From positions 53,209 through 117,208 of the forward strand of contig JAFEKX020000002.1 of the NCBI GenBank assembly GCA_016893485.2: 64,000 nucleotides of DNA, read 5' to 3'. The position numbers and the translations under genes are program-made. Each line of letters opens with the position of its first letter. Position 1 is the stretch's first letter. The notes beneath the pieces are model-generated. The model was not told the DNA's origin, searched no databases, and saw nothing but the letters and a program-made list of their open reading frames with translations. Shown here piece by piece: positions 39,028 to 51,636 of this stretch. The DNA comes from Streptomyces sp. P3. GTDB lineage: Bacteria; Actinomycetota; Actinomycetes; Streptomycetales; Streptomycetaceae.

Positions 39028-41300
39028 CTACACGGCGGACTCCGGCTCCACCGCGGCCTGCGCGACACCCTCCACGCCCGGCCTCGAGACCGAGTCGAGG
39101 AGGAGTTGGGCGACGTCGACCACCTGGATGGATTCCTTTGCCTTGCCGTCGTTCTTCTTGCCGTTGACGGAGTCGGTCAGCATGACGAGGCAGAAGGGGC
39201 AGGCCGTGGAGACGATGTCGGGGTTCAGGGAGAGGGCTTCGTCGACGCGTTCGTTGTTGATGCGTTTGCCGATGCGTTCTTCCATCCACATGCGGGCGCC
39301 GCCGGCGCCGCAGCAGAAGCCGCGTTCCTTGTGGCGGTGCATTTCCTCGTTGCGCAGGCCGGGGACGGCGGCGATGATCTCGCGCGGGGGTGTGTAGATC
39401 TTGTTGTGGCGGCCCAGGTAGCAGGGGTCGTGGTAGGTGATGATGCCCTCGACCGGGGTCACCGGCACCAGCTTGCCCTCGTCCACCAGGTGCTGGAGGA
39501 GCTGGGTGTGGTGGATGACCTCGTAGTCGCCGCCGAGCTGCGGGTACTCGTTGCCGATCGTGTTGAGGCAGTGCGGGCAGGTCGCGACGATCTTCTTCGC
39601 CGACCTCGGCTTCGCCGACTCCGCCACCACCTTGCCGTCGTCGTCCAACTCCTCGCCGAAGGCCGTGTTCAACGCCATGACGTTGTCCATGCCCAGTTCC
39701 TGGAAGAGGGGCTCGTTGCCCAGGCGGCGGGCGGAGTCGCCGGTGCACTTCTCGTCACCGCCCATGATCGCGAACGGGACGCCCGCGATGTGCAGGAGTT
39801 CGGCGAAGGCCTTCGTCGTCTTCTTCGCCCGGTCCTCCAGGGCGCCCGCGCAGCCCACCCAGTACAGGTACTCGACCTCGGTCAGGTCTTCGATGTCCTG
39901 GCCGACGACGGGGACCTCGAAGTCGACCTCCTTGAGCCATTCCAGGCGCTGCTTCTTCGCCAGGCCCCAGGGATTGCCCTTCTTCTCCAGGTTCTTCAGC
40001 ATCGTGCCGGCCTCGGAGGGGAACGCCGACTCGATCATCACCTGGTAGCGGCGCATGTCGACGATGTGGTCGACGTGCTCGATGTCCACCGGGCACTGCT
40101 CCACACACGCACCGCAGGTGGTGCACGACCACAGGACGTCCGGGTCGATGACCCCGTTGTCCTCGAAGGTGCCGATCAGGGGGCGTTCCGCTTCCGCCAG
40201 GGCTGCCGCGGGGACGCCGGCGAGCTGCTCCTCGGTCGCCTTCTCCTCGCCCTCCACCGACCTGCCGCCGCCCGCCAGCAGGTAGGGGGCCTTGGCATGG
40301 GCGTGATCCCGCAGGGACATGATCAGCAGCTTCGGGGACAGCGGCTTCCCGGTGTTCCAGGCCGGGCACTGCGACTGGCAGCGCCCGCACTCCGTACACG
40401 TGGAGAAGTCCAGCAGACCCTTCCAGGAGAACTGCTCGACCTGGGAGACGCCGAACACGTCGTCCTCGCCCGGGTCGGTGAAGTCGATCGGCCTGCCGCC
40501 CGACGTCATCGGCAGCAGCGCACCCAGGGAGGCGGCGCCGTCCGCGTTGCGCTTGAACCAGATGTTCGGGAACGCCAGGAAACGGTGCCAGGCGATCCCC
40601 ATGTCCGTCTTCAGCGAGACGGTGATCATCCAGACGTAGGAGGTGGTGATCTTCAGGCAGGCGACGAGGTAGACGAGGTTGTCGAGGGTGGCGGTGTCCA
40701 GCTGCCGGAAGCGGGCGACCAGCGGGTAGGAGACGAAGAACGAGGCCTGGTAGCCGTCGGCGTGGTGCAGGGCGCCCTCCAGGGCGTGCAGCACCACGAT
40801 GCAGACGCTCACGATGACGATGACGGCCTCGACGAAGTAGGCCTGGCCCGAGCGGGAGCCGGTGAAGCGGGACTTGCGGCCCGGCCGGTCCGGCCTGCTG
40901 AGCTGGCGGACCGCGATCAGGACCAGGATGCCCAGGGCCGTGCCCGCGGCGAGGAATTCGACGAAGACGTTGTAGGGGGTCCAGTCGCCGATGACGGGCA
41001 GCAGCCAGTCGGGGCGGAAGAGCTGGCCGGTGGCGTTGACGAGGGTGATGAGCAGGGCGTAGAAGCCGACCGCGACGAACCAGTGCGCGACGCCGATGAC
41101 GCCCCAGCGGTTCATCCGGGTGTGGGCGGCGAACTCCCTGCCCAGCATGGCGGTGCGCCGCCAGGGGGAGGCGGTGCGCAGGCCTTCGGGGGCGGGGCGC
41201 CCAGGCGCAGGAAGCGGTGGATGCGTAAGAGGGCGCGGCCGAACAGGGCGAAGCCTGCCGCGGTCAGGGCCAGCGACACGGTGATCGCGACGAGTTGCAT
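39028..41300 (-). CDS. membrane-anchored (Fe-S)-binding oxidoreductase with CCG domains (5' frameshift)
   Basis: A protein of about 757 residues, common in actinobacterial chromosomes. The N-terminal part has several membrane helices (VAITVSLALTAAGFALF; VAHWFVAVGFYALLITLV). Two ferredoxin-type 4Fe-4S motifs follow, CTECGRCQSQCP and CTTCGACVEQCP, then two CCG domains (YWVGCAG; CPHC; FCCGAGGARM) as in heterodisulfide reductase HdrD and glycolate oxidase subunits. It probably passes electrons from a soluble donor to the membrane quinone pool. Start ATG 41300; one frame change near 41190. No pathway-specific role is evident; it may be a core gene beside the cluster. Confidence 0.88.
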
Positions 41301-41444
41301 GAGTGGGCTCCTCGAACCGGCGAAAAACCGGTTACCAATCGGTAACTTGGTGTTCCGTCCGAGGCTACCCACTCCCCGTACCGCGCCGCAGCCCGGCCTA
41401 CGGCATCCCGCCGCGCCGCCAACCGGCGCCGCCGGCGGGCGGGT

Positions 41445-42328
41445 TCACACGGGGCGGACGCCGACGCGGGCGCGGGCGGCGGGCAGCACGGGGACGGCGG
41501 GCACCGCCTGGCGCGGGGCGGGCGGCGGGGTCTCGGGCGCGGCCACCAGGATCGACTGCTGCAGCCGGCGCAGCCGGGGCGAGGGCTCCAGGCCCAAATC
41601 CCGCACCAGGGTGGCGCGCAGCCGGTGGTAGACGTCCAGGGCCTCGCCGCGCCGGCCGGAGCGGTGCAGGGCGAGCATGAACTGGGCGTGCAGGTTCTCG
41701 TGGGTGGCGTAACGGCTGGTCAGGACGGTCAGTTCGGCCAGGAGTTCGCGGTGGCGGCCCAGGCGCAGGTCGGCTTCGATGCGCTGGTCCAGCGCGCACA
41801 GCCGGCTCTCCTCCAGGCGGCGGGCCTCCGTCTCCAGGCGGGCGCCGGCCGGCACGCCGGCGAAGGCGGGGCCGGTCCACAGCAGGAGGGCCTCGCGCAG
41901 CAGGCGGGAGGCGTCCTTGTGGTCGCCGGCGTCCATCGCGCGGTAGCCCAGCCCCGCGAGGCGTTCGAACTCCCGCACGTCGCTGCCGCCGCCGCCGGAG
42001 ACCAGCAGGTAGCCGCCGGGCACGGTGGCCAGGATGTCCTTGGCGCCGCGCCCCGCCGGCGGGCGGGGGGTGCCGGCGGGGGCGGCGGCGGGCTGGTGCA
42101 GGGCGAGGGTGATCAGTTCGCGCAGCTGCAGGACGTAGGTCTGCAGGGTGGTGCGGACGCTGCGCGGGGGCGGCCCGACCACAGTTCGTCGACCAGGGCG
42201 GCCACCGGGACCACGCGGTCGGCGTGCAGGGCCAGCAGCGCGAGGACCTGGCGGGGTTTGGGCGCGGTGGGCGCGATCGACACCCCGTTCTCCCTGACAT
42301 CCAATGTGCCCAGTACGTCGATCTGCAC
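41445..42328 (-). CDS. SARP-family transcriptional activator 2 (frameshifted once)
   Basis: The winged-helix part is VQIDVLGTLDVRENGVSIAP, KPRQVLALLALHADRVVPVA, TTLQTYVLQLRELI; the activation domain runs from REFERLAGLGYRAMDAGDHK to LHAQFMLALHRSGRRGEALD. GTG 42328 follows GAGGGGG. One frame change lies near 42170 in a G run. Two ARE-like boxes lie 48-97 bases upstream, so the gene should be repressed by a gamma-butyrolactone receptor until the signal accumulates. This is the usual link between the signal and pathway activation. Confidence 0.9.
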
Positions 42329-42375
42329 GCCGTCGCCCCCTCGGTGGGTGTGTGCCGTCCTTCGGTACCCCGAGT

Positions 42376-42425
42376 ACAAAACAGGCCGGACGGTTTGTCA
42401 ATACCAAACCGTACATGCCGTTTTG
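42376..42425 (-). promoter_or_regulatory. two adjacent ARE-like operators upstream of SARP2
   Basis: ACAAAACAGGCC-GGACGGTTTGT at 42376-42398 and CAAACCG-TACATG-CCGTTTTG at 42405-42425 are both inverted repeats of the ARE type. The first is nearly identical to the box upstream of SARP3 at 53803. Their position overlaps where the SARP2 promoter should be. Confidence 0.75.
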
Positions 42426-42659
42426 ATGCATCGTGCAGCCGGACACCCCCGCTCCCCCGGCCGCCCCCTGACCTGCGGATACGTTCCTTTCCCGGGCGGC
42501 CGGCCGGAAAAGGCGGCGCCGGGATCCCGGCGGGCGCGGGGCGGGGCGGGGGTCCGGCGGGGCGGCCGGGCGGCCGCGGCGGGGGCCCTGGACGCCGTAA
42601 ACAGACCGATCGTGCTGTTCATGGGGGCGGGGGCGGGCGGGCCGGGAAGGACACCGGTC

Positions 42660-44249
<1,590 letters not shown>

Positions 44250-44253
<4 letters not shown>

Positions 44254-44342
44254 CCCTGGTCCGTTTCCGGGACGGCCGAAAGGAGGTGAGGAGATCCGCC
44301 CCGGTCCCGTCCGTCCCATCGAGAGCAAAAGTAGACATCCAT
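44250..44342 (-). CDS. 30-codon leader ORF coupled to the carboxylase gene
   Basis: ATG 44342 has an ideal ribosome site (AGGAGAGG seven bases upstream). The peptide is MDVYFCSRWDGRDRGGSPHL and ten more residues, and its TGA overlaps the carboxylase ATG as ATGA. The carboxylase itself has only a weak site, so this reading would supply its translation by coupling. A competing frame from ATG 44338 (MSTFALDGTDG) is open for 65 codons. Whether the peptide has any function is unknown. Confidence 0.4.
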
Positions 44343-45252
44343 GAGATTTCCTCTCCTGCGGGCGGACAGCGCCTGCAGGACCGGTGGAGCCCCCACCGGT
44401 ACGCGCCGCGCCGTGCAGTCCGTGTACGGCGGCGTGCGGCCCAGGTGCAGCGGCGTCTGCCGTGCAGCGCCGGGCGCCGTCCCGCCGGCCGGGGTGCGCC
44501 GGCCGGACAGGGTCCCGCAGCGGCCGGCGCCCCGATGTGCGGGGCGCGGTGCGCGGGAGTGCGGGCGGCGGCCGGCCGTGCGGGCGGGTGCGGGGAGGGG
44601 TGGTGACCGGCGCGGAAGCCGCCGGTGCGGGCACCGGGCCGGGGTGCGTGGGCCGCCCGTACGGTGTCCGCCGGCGCCGCGTCCGGCGCCCGCTCCTCAT
44701 CCCTCCGGCCGCTCCGGCGCCTGCCTCCTCTCCGCCCGCCCCTCCCGGTCCGCCCGGTGGACTCGGTCCGTTCCGTTCTGCCGGCCCTTGCGGCCCACGG
44801 CCATCGTCGGGCCGGGTGGTGGAGAAGTGCTGAGGGATCGCTTGAGGATCGGTCGGCGGGGGCTCGCAGGCGGGGACGGGGTGGTAGCGGGCGCGGGGCG
44901 GGTGTGCGTGCGGTGCCGGTGTCCGGCGTGAGGGTGCCGTCCGGCGGGTCCGGCGTGAGGGGTGGCTGTTCCGTGTGAGGACTGCGGTGATGAGGATGGT
45001 CGAAAACGGCCAGGGCCGCCGCTCGCCCCAGTTCGTTCGATGTTCAACTGTATGGGATCGGTGGGAGCGACCAGCGTCAGGGTGAGGACCCGGCGACCGG
45101 AGGTCGCCGGGTCCTGGCGATCGGTGAGGGGCAGCGGAGGCAGTGCGCGTTGGCCGACCTGGCTCGCTCAGGTCTGGTCGCCATCGTTAGTGTCCAGGGG
45201 TTCATTGGTCATCACCGGGCCTGACTCGCTCGGGGGCAGACGGGAGAGCCTG
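44343..45252. other. gene-free gap
   Basis: About 900 bases with no supported gene. The left part is extremely G+C-rich; from 44990 the base composition is milder and resembles the gene that follows. Confidence 0.45.
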
Positions 45253-45825
45253 GTGCCGGAGCTTGTAGACCACTTCGAGAGCAGGCTGGGCAGAATGATT
45301 GGTGCCTGGTCCCCGCCCGCAGCCGCCGCGCAGGGCAGTCCTCAGGTGGCGTGCTTCCGCGAGGGGCGGCTCGCCGGCTGCCAGTCGTTCGCGACGGTCG
45401 GCCTTTCCCGGACTCCGTTGCGGCATCCGGCTTCGGACCAGCGCTTCCACCTGGAGCTGCTGGCCTGCGAGAACACCGGCCGTGCCACGGGTTATGGACA
45501 CTTCCCCGACGTGCTGGAATTCGTCACCGGGCAGTTGCTGGCCAGCGGCCAGGCGATCCTGCGCGGCGATGTGGTGGCGCTTCCCGCTCCGTTGCCCGGT
45601 GGAACCATGACGTCGCTTTACGCAGGGCTTCCCGTCTACTTCGACGACGACTTCTTCTCGGTCACCATCGAGAACGGCAGCGAGGTCGCCATCGTCTGGC
45701 TCATCCCCATCACGGATCAGGAGACCGCCTTCATCCGCGAGAAGGGGTGGCGAGCATTCGAAGACGCGCTCGCCCTCCAGGACCCTGACCTCCTCGGTCC
45801 CGCCCGTCCCCAGCTCGACCTGTAA
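45253..45825 (+). CDS. suppressor-of-fused (SUFU) domain protein
   Basis: A 190-residue protein resembling bacterial SUFU-domain proteins: ELVDHFESRLGRMIGAWS at the start, FATVGLSRTPL, LELLACEN, SLYAGLPVYFDDDF and VAIVWLIPITDQETAFIREK near the end. In bacteria such domains are mostly thought to be immunity proteins of polymorphic toxin systems. GTG 45253 has GGGAGAG four bases upstream; an upstream extension is open but lacks family features. It stands alone, with lower G+C than the cluster genes, and is probably unrelated to the metabolite. Confidence 0.7.
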   Translation: MPELVDHFESRLGRMIGAWSPPAAAAQGSPQVACFREGRLAGCQSFATVGLSRTPLRHPASDQRFHLELLACENTGRATGYGHFPDVLEFVTGQLLASGQAILRGDVVALPAPLPGGTMTSLYAGLPVYFDDDFFSVTIENGSEVAIVWLIPITDQETAFIREKGWRAFEDALALQDPDLLGPARPQLDL

Positions 45826-45849
45826 GCCCGGGACCGTCACAGGGCCCGC

Positions 45850-46161
45850 TCAGGGAGTGCGCGCCGCAGCGGAAGGACGCCGGTGCGGTGGTGAGGCATG
45901 GCCGGCCTCGCGGCCTGCGGGGGTGGCCAGCAGCCCGACGATCGTGATCGGCTGCTGGCAGTGCGGGCAGTCCCGTGTCGCGGTCGGCTCCAGCGGGTCC
46001 CGGACCGGAGCCTGCCGGCGCATGCTCGAGCGAGCCGGTGGCGGAGGTGGAGGTGGAGGTGGAGGCAATTCGATCCGGCCCGGATGCCGGGCGATCGCCG
46101 AGATCGACCAGCCCTGGCGACGCAGCGCGTGCGCGTCCAGGTCTTCCTCCACCGTGAGCAC
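45850..46161 (-). pseudogene. remnant of an IS21-type transposase (IstA) N terminus
   Basis: The first 27 residues, MLTVEEDLDAHALRRQGWSI then SAIARHPGR, match the HTH start of IS21-family IstA transposases. After that the frame enters a run of ten prolines and unrelated sequence with a CPHCQQ motif. The catalytic DDE domain and the IstB partner are absent, so this is a dead insertion-sequence scar. Confidence 0.6.
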
Positions 46162-46553
46162 CCAGCCCCTCCGACGAGGCCCAACCGCTGCTCACGCAGA
46201 CACGCCGCCCACCACCCCAACCATCCCGCCATCCCGACACGCTGGACGACATCACCCGAAGGGTGGGGAACCAACACCATCATGTTTGTCCCACCCTCCA
46301 GCACCACCTGGGGAAGTTCAAACAGCGTCATCAGCGGCGGTGACGGACCCGGGGTCTGCCGCATGCGCATCGCTCACCGCGGCCATGCCCGGGCGGCCGA
46401 CACGCCGGGACGACACCGCTCCCCGGCACCTGCGCGGCCAGAAGGGGGCGCCAGTTGTGCCCCTCACCGTGCCATACCGCCCTGGGGGCAGGGGAGTTGG
46501 CCCGCCGGGCCGGTGCCGGCGGGCGGGGAAGGCCGTAGACCGCAGGGCGGGGG

Positions 46554-47734
46554 TCAGGGCGTGTGACGGCGGGTGCCGGTCCCGGCCGGAGCCGGGGTCG
46601 GGGCCGGAGCCGGGGTCGGGGCCGGGGTCGGAGCCGGGGTCGGATCCGGGGCCGGATCCGGGGCCGGATCCGGGGCCGAGGGCGGGGTGAAGGCTCCGAT
46701 GTGGTCGCGGGCCCAGTCGTGGAAGGTGCGGGCCGGGTGGCCGGTCAGGGTGTGGACGGTGTTGTCCACGTGGGCCTTGGCGCCGGCTCTCTGGCGTTCC
46801 GCGCTTGCCAGGAGGGCCTCGACGAGCGGGGGCGGGAAGCGTCCGGCCAGGGCGGTGCGGGCCTGGGCCAGGGTCAGTTCCTCGAAACGCAGCGGGATGC
46901 CCAGCAGGCGGCCCAGCCGGCGGGTCTGTTCGACGGCGGTCAGGGCCTGCGGGCCGGTCAGCGTGTAGGCGCGCCCGGCGTGGCCCTCCTCGGTCAGCGC
47001 CCGTGCCGCGACCTCGGCGATGTCCCGGGGTCCACACAGGCGTTGGGCGCGCTCCCGTACAGCGCGCGGACGGTGCGCTCGCGGCGCACCGAGGCGGCCC
47101 AGGACAGGGAGTTGGACATGAACGCGCGCGGACGCAGCAGGGTCCACTCCAGTCCGCAGCCGCGCACCACCTCCTCGCCGGCCCGCTGGCGGCGGGTGAT
47201 GAGGTCGTCCGCCCCGGGATCCAGGACGGCCGCCGCGGACAGCTTCACCACCCGCCGCACCCCGGCGGCGCGGGCGGCCGAGACGAACGCCGCGTCGTCG
47301 TCCCCTCGACACGCGCGGTCACCAGGAACGCCGTCCGCACCCCCGCAGGGCTCCGGCCAGCGACGGCGGGTCCGTGTAGTCCCCGGCCACCGCCTCCACC
47401 CCGGGGAACATGGCCGCGGCCCTCGCCGGGTCCCGGGCCATGACCCGCACCCCCATACCCCGGGCAGCCGGGCGGCAAGCGCGCGGACCACTTCCCCGCC
47501 CACCGTCCCCGTCGCCCCCGTCACCAGAACCACCGGCCCCTGCCCCTCCTCCTGTCCCTGTCCTTGCCTCTGCCCCGGTCCCTGCCCGCAGACCACCGGC
47601 TCCCGCCCGGCCCCGGCCCCGGTATCGGTCCCGGTGCGCGGCACCGCCCGCCGCCCGTCACCGCCGCTGCCGCTGCCGCTGCCGCTGCTGCTGCCGTCGT
47701 AGTCGTAGTCGTAGTCGTAGTCGTTTGTGTGCAT
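46554..47734 (-). CDS. NmrA-like NAD(P)-binding reductase (frameshifted, repeat-extended termini)
   Basis: An atypical short-chain dehydrogenase of the NmrA/YesF type. The nucleotide site is VVLVTGATGTVGGEVVRALA; then RRVVKLSAAAVL, LEWTLLRPRAFMSNSLSW, and ARALTEEGHAGRAYTLTGPQ. Such proteins act as quinone or ketone reductases or as redox sensors, and they occur in angucycline-type clusters. The first 60 residues are low complexity (Asp-Tyr repeats, Gly-Ser, Gly-Gln), and the last 50 are Pro-Ala/Pro-Thr repeats. Frame changes near 47490, 47310 and 47030. ATG 47734. Confidence 0.8.
47643..47722 (-). repeat. in-frame simple repeats at the start of the NmrA-like gene
   Basis: On the plus strand GTAGTC is repeated at 47697-47722, coding (DY)n, and GCTGCC/GCCGCT units at 47665-47694 code Gly-Ser runs. 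Both are in the reading frame, 4-30 codons after the ATG. Confidence 0.8.
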
Positions 47735-47989
47735 TGCTCTACGCCTCCGTCCCTTCCGCTGCCTGGTGCATCGCTCCTGGTACGCCGTTCCCTTTGTTCC
47801 CGGTGCGTCGTTGCCTTTTACGCCGACTGCCCGCCGGTTCCCCGATCCCGCGGGCGTCCTCGCGGCTCTTCCGGTGTTGCCGGTTTTCGCGGGTCCGGGA
47901 GGGCAAAAACGGACCGGCCGGACGGGTTGGCGGGGATCGGGGCGGGATGCGTCGTGTTCGGTCTGCCGTGGCGGGGGCCTGGCGCGGTA

Positions 47990-48016
47990 AGATCCGGACT
48001 GGACGGTTTTTATTGG
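47990..48016 (+). promoter_or_regulatory. ARE-like box upstream of TetR 2
   Basis: The sequence around ACTGGACGGTTTTTAT shares the ACTGGACGGT-TTTTTA core with the box upstream of TetR 3 at 58981 and the GGACGGTTT half-site of the SARP2 and SARP3 boxes. It lies 40-66 bases before the TetR start, suggesting autorepression. Confidence 0.6.
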
Positions 48017-48055
48017 GTCTTCGGGCTCATCGGACACGGGAGACCGGGGGCGGCG

Positions 48056-48715
48056 ATGCAGGACCGGGCGATCCTCACCCGTCAGGCGATCCTCACGGCG
48101 GCGGCCGGGGTGTTCGAGGAGCGCGGCTACCGGGCCGCGACGATCAGCGAGATCCTCGCCCGGGCGGGGGTGACGCGGGGCGCGCTCTACTTCCATTTCC
48201 CCTCCAAGGAGGATCTGGCGGAGGGGTGATCCGTGAGCAGGACGGCCGGCTGCCCGCGGCAAGCCGCCAGTGCGCGGTCCAGCAGCTGGTGGACACGGTG
48301 GTGCTGCACGCCCACCGGCTGCGCACCGACCCGGTGGTCCGCGCCGGGGTGCGCCTCGCGCTGGACCAGCAGGCCGAGGGGCTGGACCGGGGCGGTTCCT
48401 TCCGGCGCTGGCGCGAGGTCGGCGCGGAGCTGCTGGAGCAGGCGCGGGAGCGGGGCGAGCTGCTGCCGCACGTGGTGCCGGCCGAGACCGCGGGCGTCCT
48501 GGTGGGGGCCTTCGCCGGGGTGCAGGCCATCTCCCGGTCGCTGTCGGGCTACCAGGACCTGCCGCGCCGGGTGAGCGGTCTGCTGCGGCACGTGCTGCCG
48601 TCCGTGGTGATCCCCGGTGCTGGCCTCGGTGGACCTCTCCGAGACCAGGGGCGCCTGGGTCCAGGAACAGCTCAGCGCCGCCGGCGCCGCACCGAATCCC
48701 GCGCCCCTCACCTGA
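48056..48715 (+). CDS. TetR-family gamma-butyrolactone receptor-like regulator 2 (frameshifted)
   Basis: Close to ArpA/ScbR receptors: MQDRAILTRQAILTAAAGVF, EERGYRAATISEILARAGVT, RGALYFHFPSKEDLAEG, then DTVVLHAHRLRTDPVVRAGV and LLPHVVPAETAGVLVGAFAG. The frame changes near 48228 and near 48615. ATG 48056. It is very similar to TetR 3 at 59076, from which it probably arose by duplication. Its own promoter carries an ARE-like box. Confidence 0.85.
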
Positions 48716-48759
48716 CCCCGCCCGGCACCGCATCCCCACCCCCGCCCCGGCCATCACTC

Positions 48760-50679
48760 CTACGCCCGCACCCGTGCCCGTGCCGGTGTCCGTGCTGCCG
48801 GTGTCCGCCCGCGCCCCCGTACCGGTGCTGGTGCTGATGCTGGTGCTGGTGGGGGTGTCGGGTTCGCGCGGTCCGTGCTCCCAGCCGGCGCCCTCGCGGA
48901 AGTAGGCGCCCAGGGCGGCGGTGAGGGAGCCGGCGCCGGCCGCCCAGCCGACGTAGCCGTCCGGGCGGAGAAGGACCGCGCCGCCGGGCAGGGCGGGCTG
49001 CGCCCCGGTGCGCACCACCCGCAGCAGCCCGGACCACGGCCGGGCCTGGGCCTGCCAGCGGGCGCTGTCGGCGCCGTCGCACAGCAGCAGCAGCGGGCGG
49101 CCGGCGGCCAGCAGGCGGATGACGTCGGTGCGGCCCTGGGCGGTGGTGAGTTCGGTGTTGGCCAGGAAGCGCCCCTCCCAGGGGGAGGGATCGGCCGCGC
49201 GCGGGGGCAGCACCGTGTCCTGGGCGCTGACCATGGAGGCCAGCACACCGTTCTCCCCGCCGCCCCCGCCGCCCCCGCCGCCGGCGAGCAGTTCGCGGAA
49301 GAGGGTGCGCAGCGGGTCCAGGCCGGTGTCGGGGCGCATGAGGGCGAGCTGGGCGCGGGTGTTGTCGATGACGCTGCGCGGCCGGGCGGCGCTCGAGGTC
49401 GTAGGTGTCCAGCAGGCCGGGGCGGCGGCGCCGCGGACGGCCAGGGCGAGTTTCCAGCCGAGGTTGAGGGCGTCCAGCACGCCGGCGCTCAGACCCTGGC
49501 CGCCGACGGGGAAGTGCACGTGGGCGGCGTCGCCCGCCAGCAGGATCCGCCCCGCCCGGTAGGAGAGGGTGATCCGGCTGAAGTCGCTGAAACGGCTCAG
49601 CCAGCGCGCCTGCCCCATCGGCACGTCCCGGCCGGTGATCCGGGCGACCTCGGCGCGCAGTTCCTCCGGGGTCGGCGGCAGGTGCCGGCCGCGGTGCGCG
49701 CCGGTGCAGTCCAGGGTCCGCAGCCGCACCTCCGGGGATGTCCGGGATGTCCTTGACGACGATCCAGCCGGCGGCGGTGCGGTGCCAGCCCGCACGCAGC
49801 GCGCCGGGCTCCGCCAGGCGGACGTCGCCCGCCAGCGCGGAGACGGTGGCCGGGTAGGTGCGGCAGGCGAAGGCCGCCTGCCCGCGGACCGTGCTGCGGG
49901 CGCCGTCCGCGCCCACCGCGTAACGGGCCGTGCAGGTCACCTGCCCCTGCCGGCCCCTCGCGGTGACCTGGACCCCGTCGGGGCACTGGCGCACCCCCGT
50001 CACCCGCAGACCGCGCAGGACGACCACACCGGCCGCCCGCGCCCGCGCCTCGAAATGCCGCTCCAGCTGCTCCTGCTCGCACTTGAGGACCGGCGGCGGC
50101 TCCAGCGCCGGCGCACACACCGCCAGCCCCGGCATCCCCGCGAAATGGAACGCGCACCGCGTCGCCACCGGCGCCGAGGACCCCCGGCCACCCCGGCCAG
50201 ATACCCCCGCCGCACCAGACACTGCACCGCCCGGGCATGCAGCGTGGTCGCCTTCGGCCGCGCCGAGATCCCCTCCCGCTCCTCCACGACCACCGTCCGC
50301 ACCCCGTACCCCGCCAGCTCACACGCCACCAGCAGCCCCACCGGCCCCCGCCCACGACCACCACCTGCGCCCGCACCACAACACCCGCCGCACCCGACGT
50401 GCCGGACACACTGGGCGCACTGGGCGCACTGGGCGTGGTGGGCGTGGTGGGCGCACCGGACACACCGGGCGTGGTGGGCGTGGTGGGCGCACCGGACGTG
50501 GTGGGCGCACCGGGTGTGGCCGCCCCGTCCGGCACACCGCGCGCGGCCGGCACACCTGCCGTGGCCGCCGCGGCCGCCGCGCCCGGTATACCTGCCTCGT
50601 CTGCTGTACCTGCTGTACCTGCCGTACCTGCCGTACCTGCCGTACCTGTCGTACCTGTCGTACCTGTCGTATTCGTCAT
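48760..50679 (-). CDS. FAD-dependent aromatic hydroxylase, PgaE/RdmE-type (frameshifted, repeat-rich N terminus)
   Basis: A class A flavoprotein monooxygenase of the kind that hydroxylates aromatic polyketides with NADPH and oxygen. The FAD site is VVVGG/GPVGLLVACELAGYG, the DG motif is VGADGARSTVRGQ, and the GD motif is LLAGDAAHVHFPVGGQGLSA followed by DALNLGWKLA; a thioredoxin-like C-terminal part follows. ATG 50679. About 90 N-terminal residues are Thr/Gly/Ala/Pro repeats. Frame changes near 50345, 50190, 49735 and 49400; the exact stop is uncertain (48708-48760). An ARE-like box lies upstream at 51042. Confidence 0.85.
50404..50671 (-). repeat. tandem repeats coding the N terminus of the hydroxylase
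   Basis: TACCTGCCG/TACCTGTCG units of nine bases repeat about eight times at 50596-50671, coding Gly-Thr-Thr/Ala-Gly-Thr. A second set of GGGCGTGGT/GGGCGCACC units at 50404-50530 codes Thr-Thr-Pro repeats. Such repeats are not part of the hydroxylase fold. Confidence 0.8.
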
Positions 50680-50699
50680 CCCAGGTCTCCCCATCTCGT

Positions 50700-51405
50700 C
50701 CCGGACCACGTCGCGTCAGCAACCAGCACCGCACACCCGGCGGCGGAAGGCGGCGAGGAGGGCCCGGAGGCAGGGGCGCGGGCCGGATCCGGGAAGCGGG
50801 GGCAGGGAAGGCCGGCGGCATCCGGCGGCATCCCGTACGGCGTCACGCACCGCACGGGGCCCTGTGCCGCGCACGGTCGTGCGCCGCGCGGCACGGTGTC
50901 TCCCCCGCCGCCCCCTTTTCCTTCCCTTCCTGCTTCTGCCTGCCTCTTGGGCCTCTCACGGCTTCCTGCGGCTTCGTCCGGCGCGGGCCCGGCACGCGTT
51001 CTGCGGGGGCCGGGCGGACTGTCCAGGGGTGCGGACGCCGCCAAAATATACCGGGTGGACGGTTCTTTGCAACGGTTCCGGGAAACCCGCCGGGAGAGCC
51101 GCGCAGGAGGAACAGGGACGGGGCGGGGAAGGGTGTTCGCGGGAGGGACGGAGGCGCGTGCGAGGCGGGGCCGTCGCTGTACCGGGGCGGGCAACGGCCC
51201 GGCAGGGGCGGCCTGTTGGGGCGGGACGCGACGGAGAAGCCGGCCCCGCCGCGGACGCGGCTTCCGGGCCGCCCGGCCCTTCCGCGCCGTCCTCCCCGGC
51301 GCGGCGAAGGGCGCGGCGAGGAGGCCGGCAGGCGCCGGGGCCGCACGCAGACGGGTCCCGCCGGCCCGGCCCCCGCCCGCGCCCCGTGCGGCATGCCGCA
51401 GGGAT
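50700..51405. other. gene-free gap carrying an ARE-like box
   Basis: Upstream of the hydroxylase on the minus strand. No gene is supported. The only clear element is the ARE-like sequence at 51042-51068. Confidence 0.45.
51042..51068 (-). promoter_or_regulatory. ARE-like box upstream of the FAD hydroxylase
   Basis: AAAATATACCGGGTGGACGG then TTCTTTG: an imperfect inverted repeat with the GGACGGTT half-site shared by the other boxes in this window. It lies about 360 bases from the hydroxylase start, so the leader would be long. Confidence 0.5.
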
Positions 51406-51636
51406 GTGTTGTTGGACGCGCGATGGGATGTGCTGCGGGAGCGGTTGGATGCGTCGACGGAGTGCGCTGTCGAACTCGTGCGGACGGCTCGCTTGCTGAC
51501 CGAGGAGTGCCAGGGGCTGCTTGACGAGAACGGTCGCCTGCGGCGCCGGCTTGCCGGGGTGGCGGAGGATGTCGGGGCCTGCCTGGACGGTGACTCTGAT
51601 CTGGCGGTTTCTCAGCCTTGGCTGTCCGGTCCGTAA
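51406..51636 (+). CDS. small coiled-coil hypothetical protein
   Basis: A possible 76-residue protein from GTG 51406: VLLDARWDVLRERLDASTEC, LVRTARLLTEECQGLLDENG, RLRRRLAGVAEDVGACLDGD. The leucine-rich heptad pattern suggests a coiled coil. I do not recognise the family. Base composition from here rightwards is less extreme than in the cluster, as around the SUFU gene, which suggests a different origin. Confidence 0.4.
   Translation: MLLDARWDVLRERLDASTECAVELVRTARLLTEECQGLLDENGRLRRRLAGVAEDVGACLDGDSDLAVSQPWLSGP

Noticed and set aside
37813..41631. A 1272-residue plus-strand frame
   Set aside because: It lies antisense to the TetR 1 and Fe-S oxidoreductase genes, both with strong motifs. No family features are seen in the plus frame.
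45837..46370. Minus-strand frame starting MTLFELPQVVLEGGT as a gene
   Set aside because: It has no recognisable family, overlaps the IS21 scar and shows no ribosome site. Left unannotated.
50596..50671. Nine-base tandem repeats as iterons of a replication origin
   Set aside because: They lie in the reading frame at the start of the FAD hydroxylase gene and no replication initiator gene is nearby.
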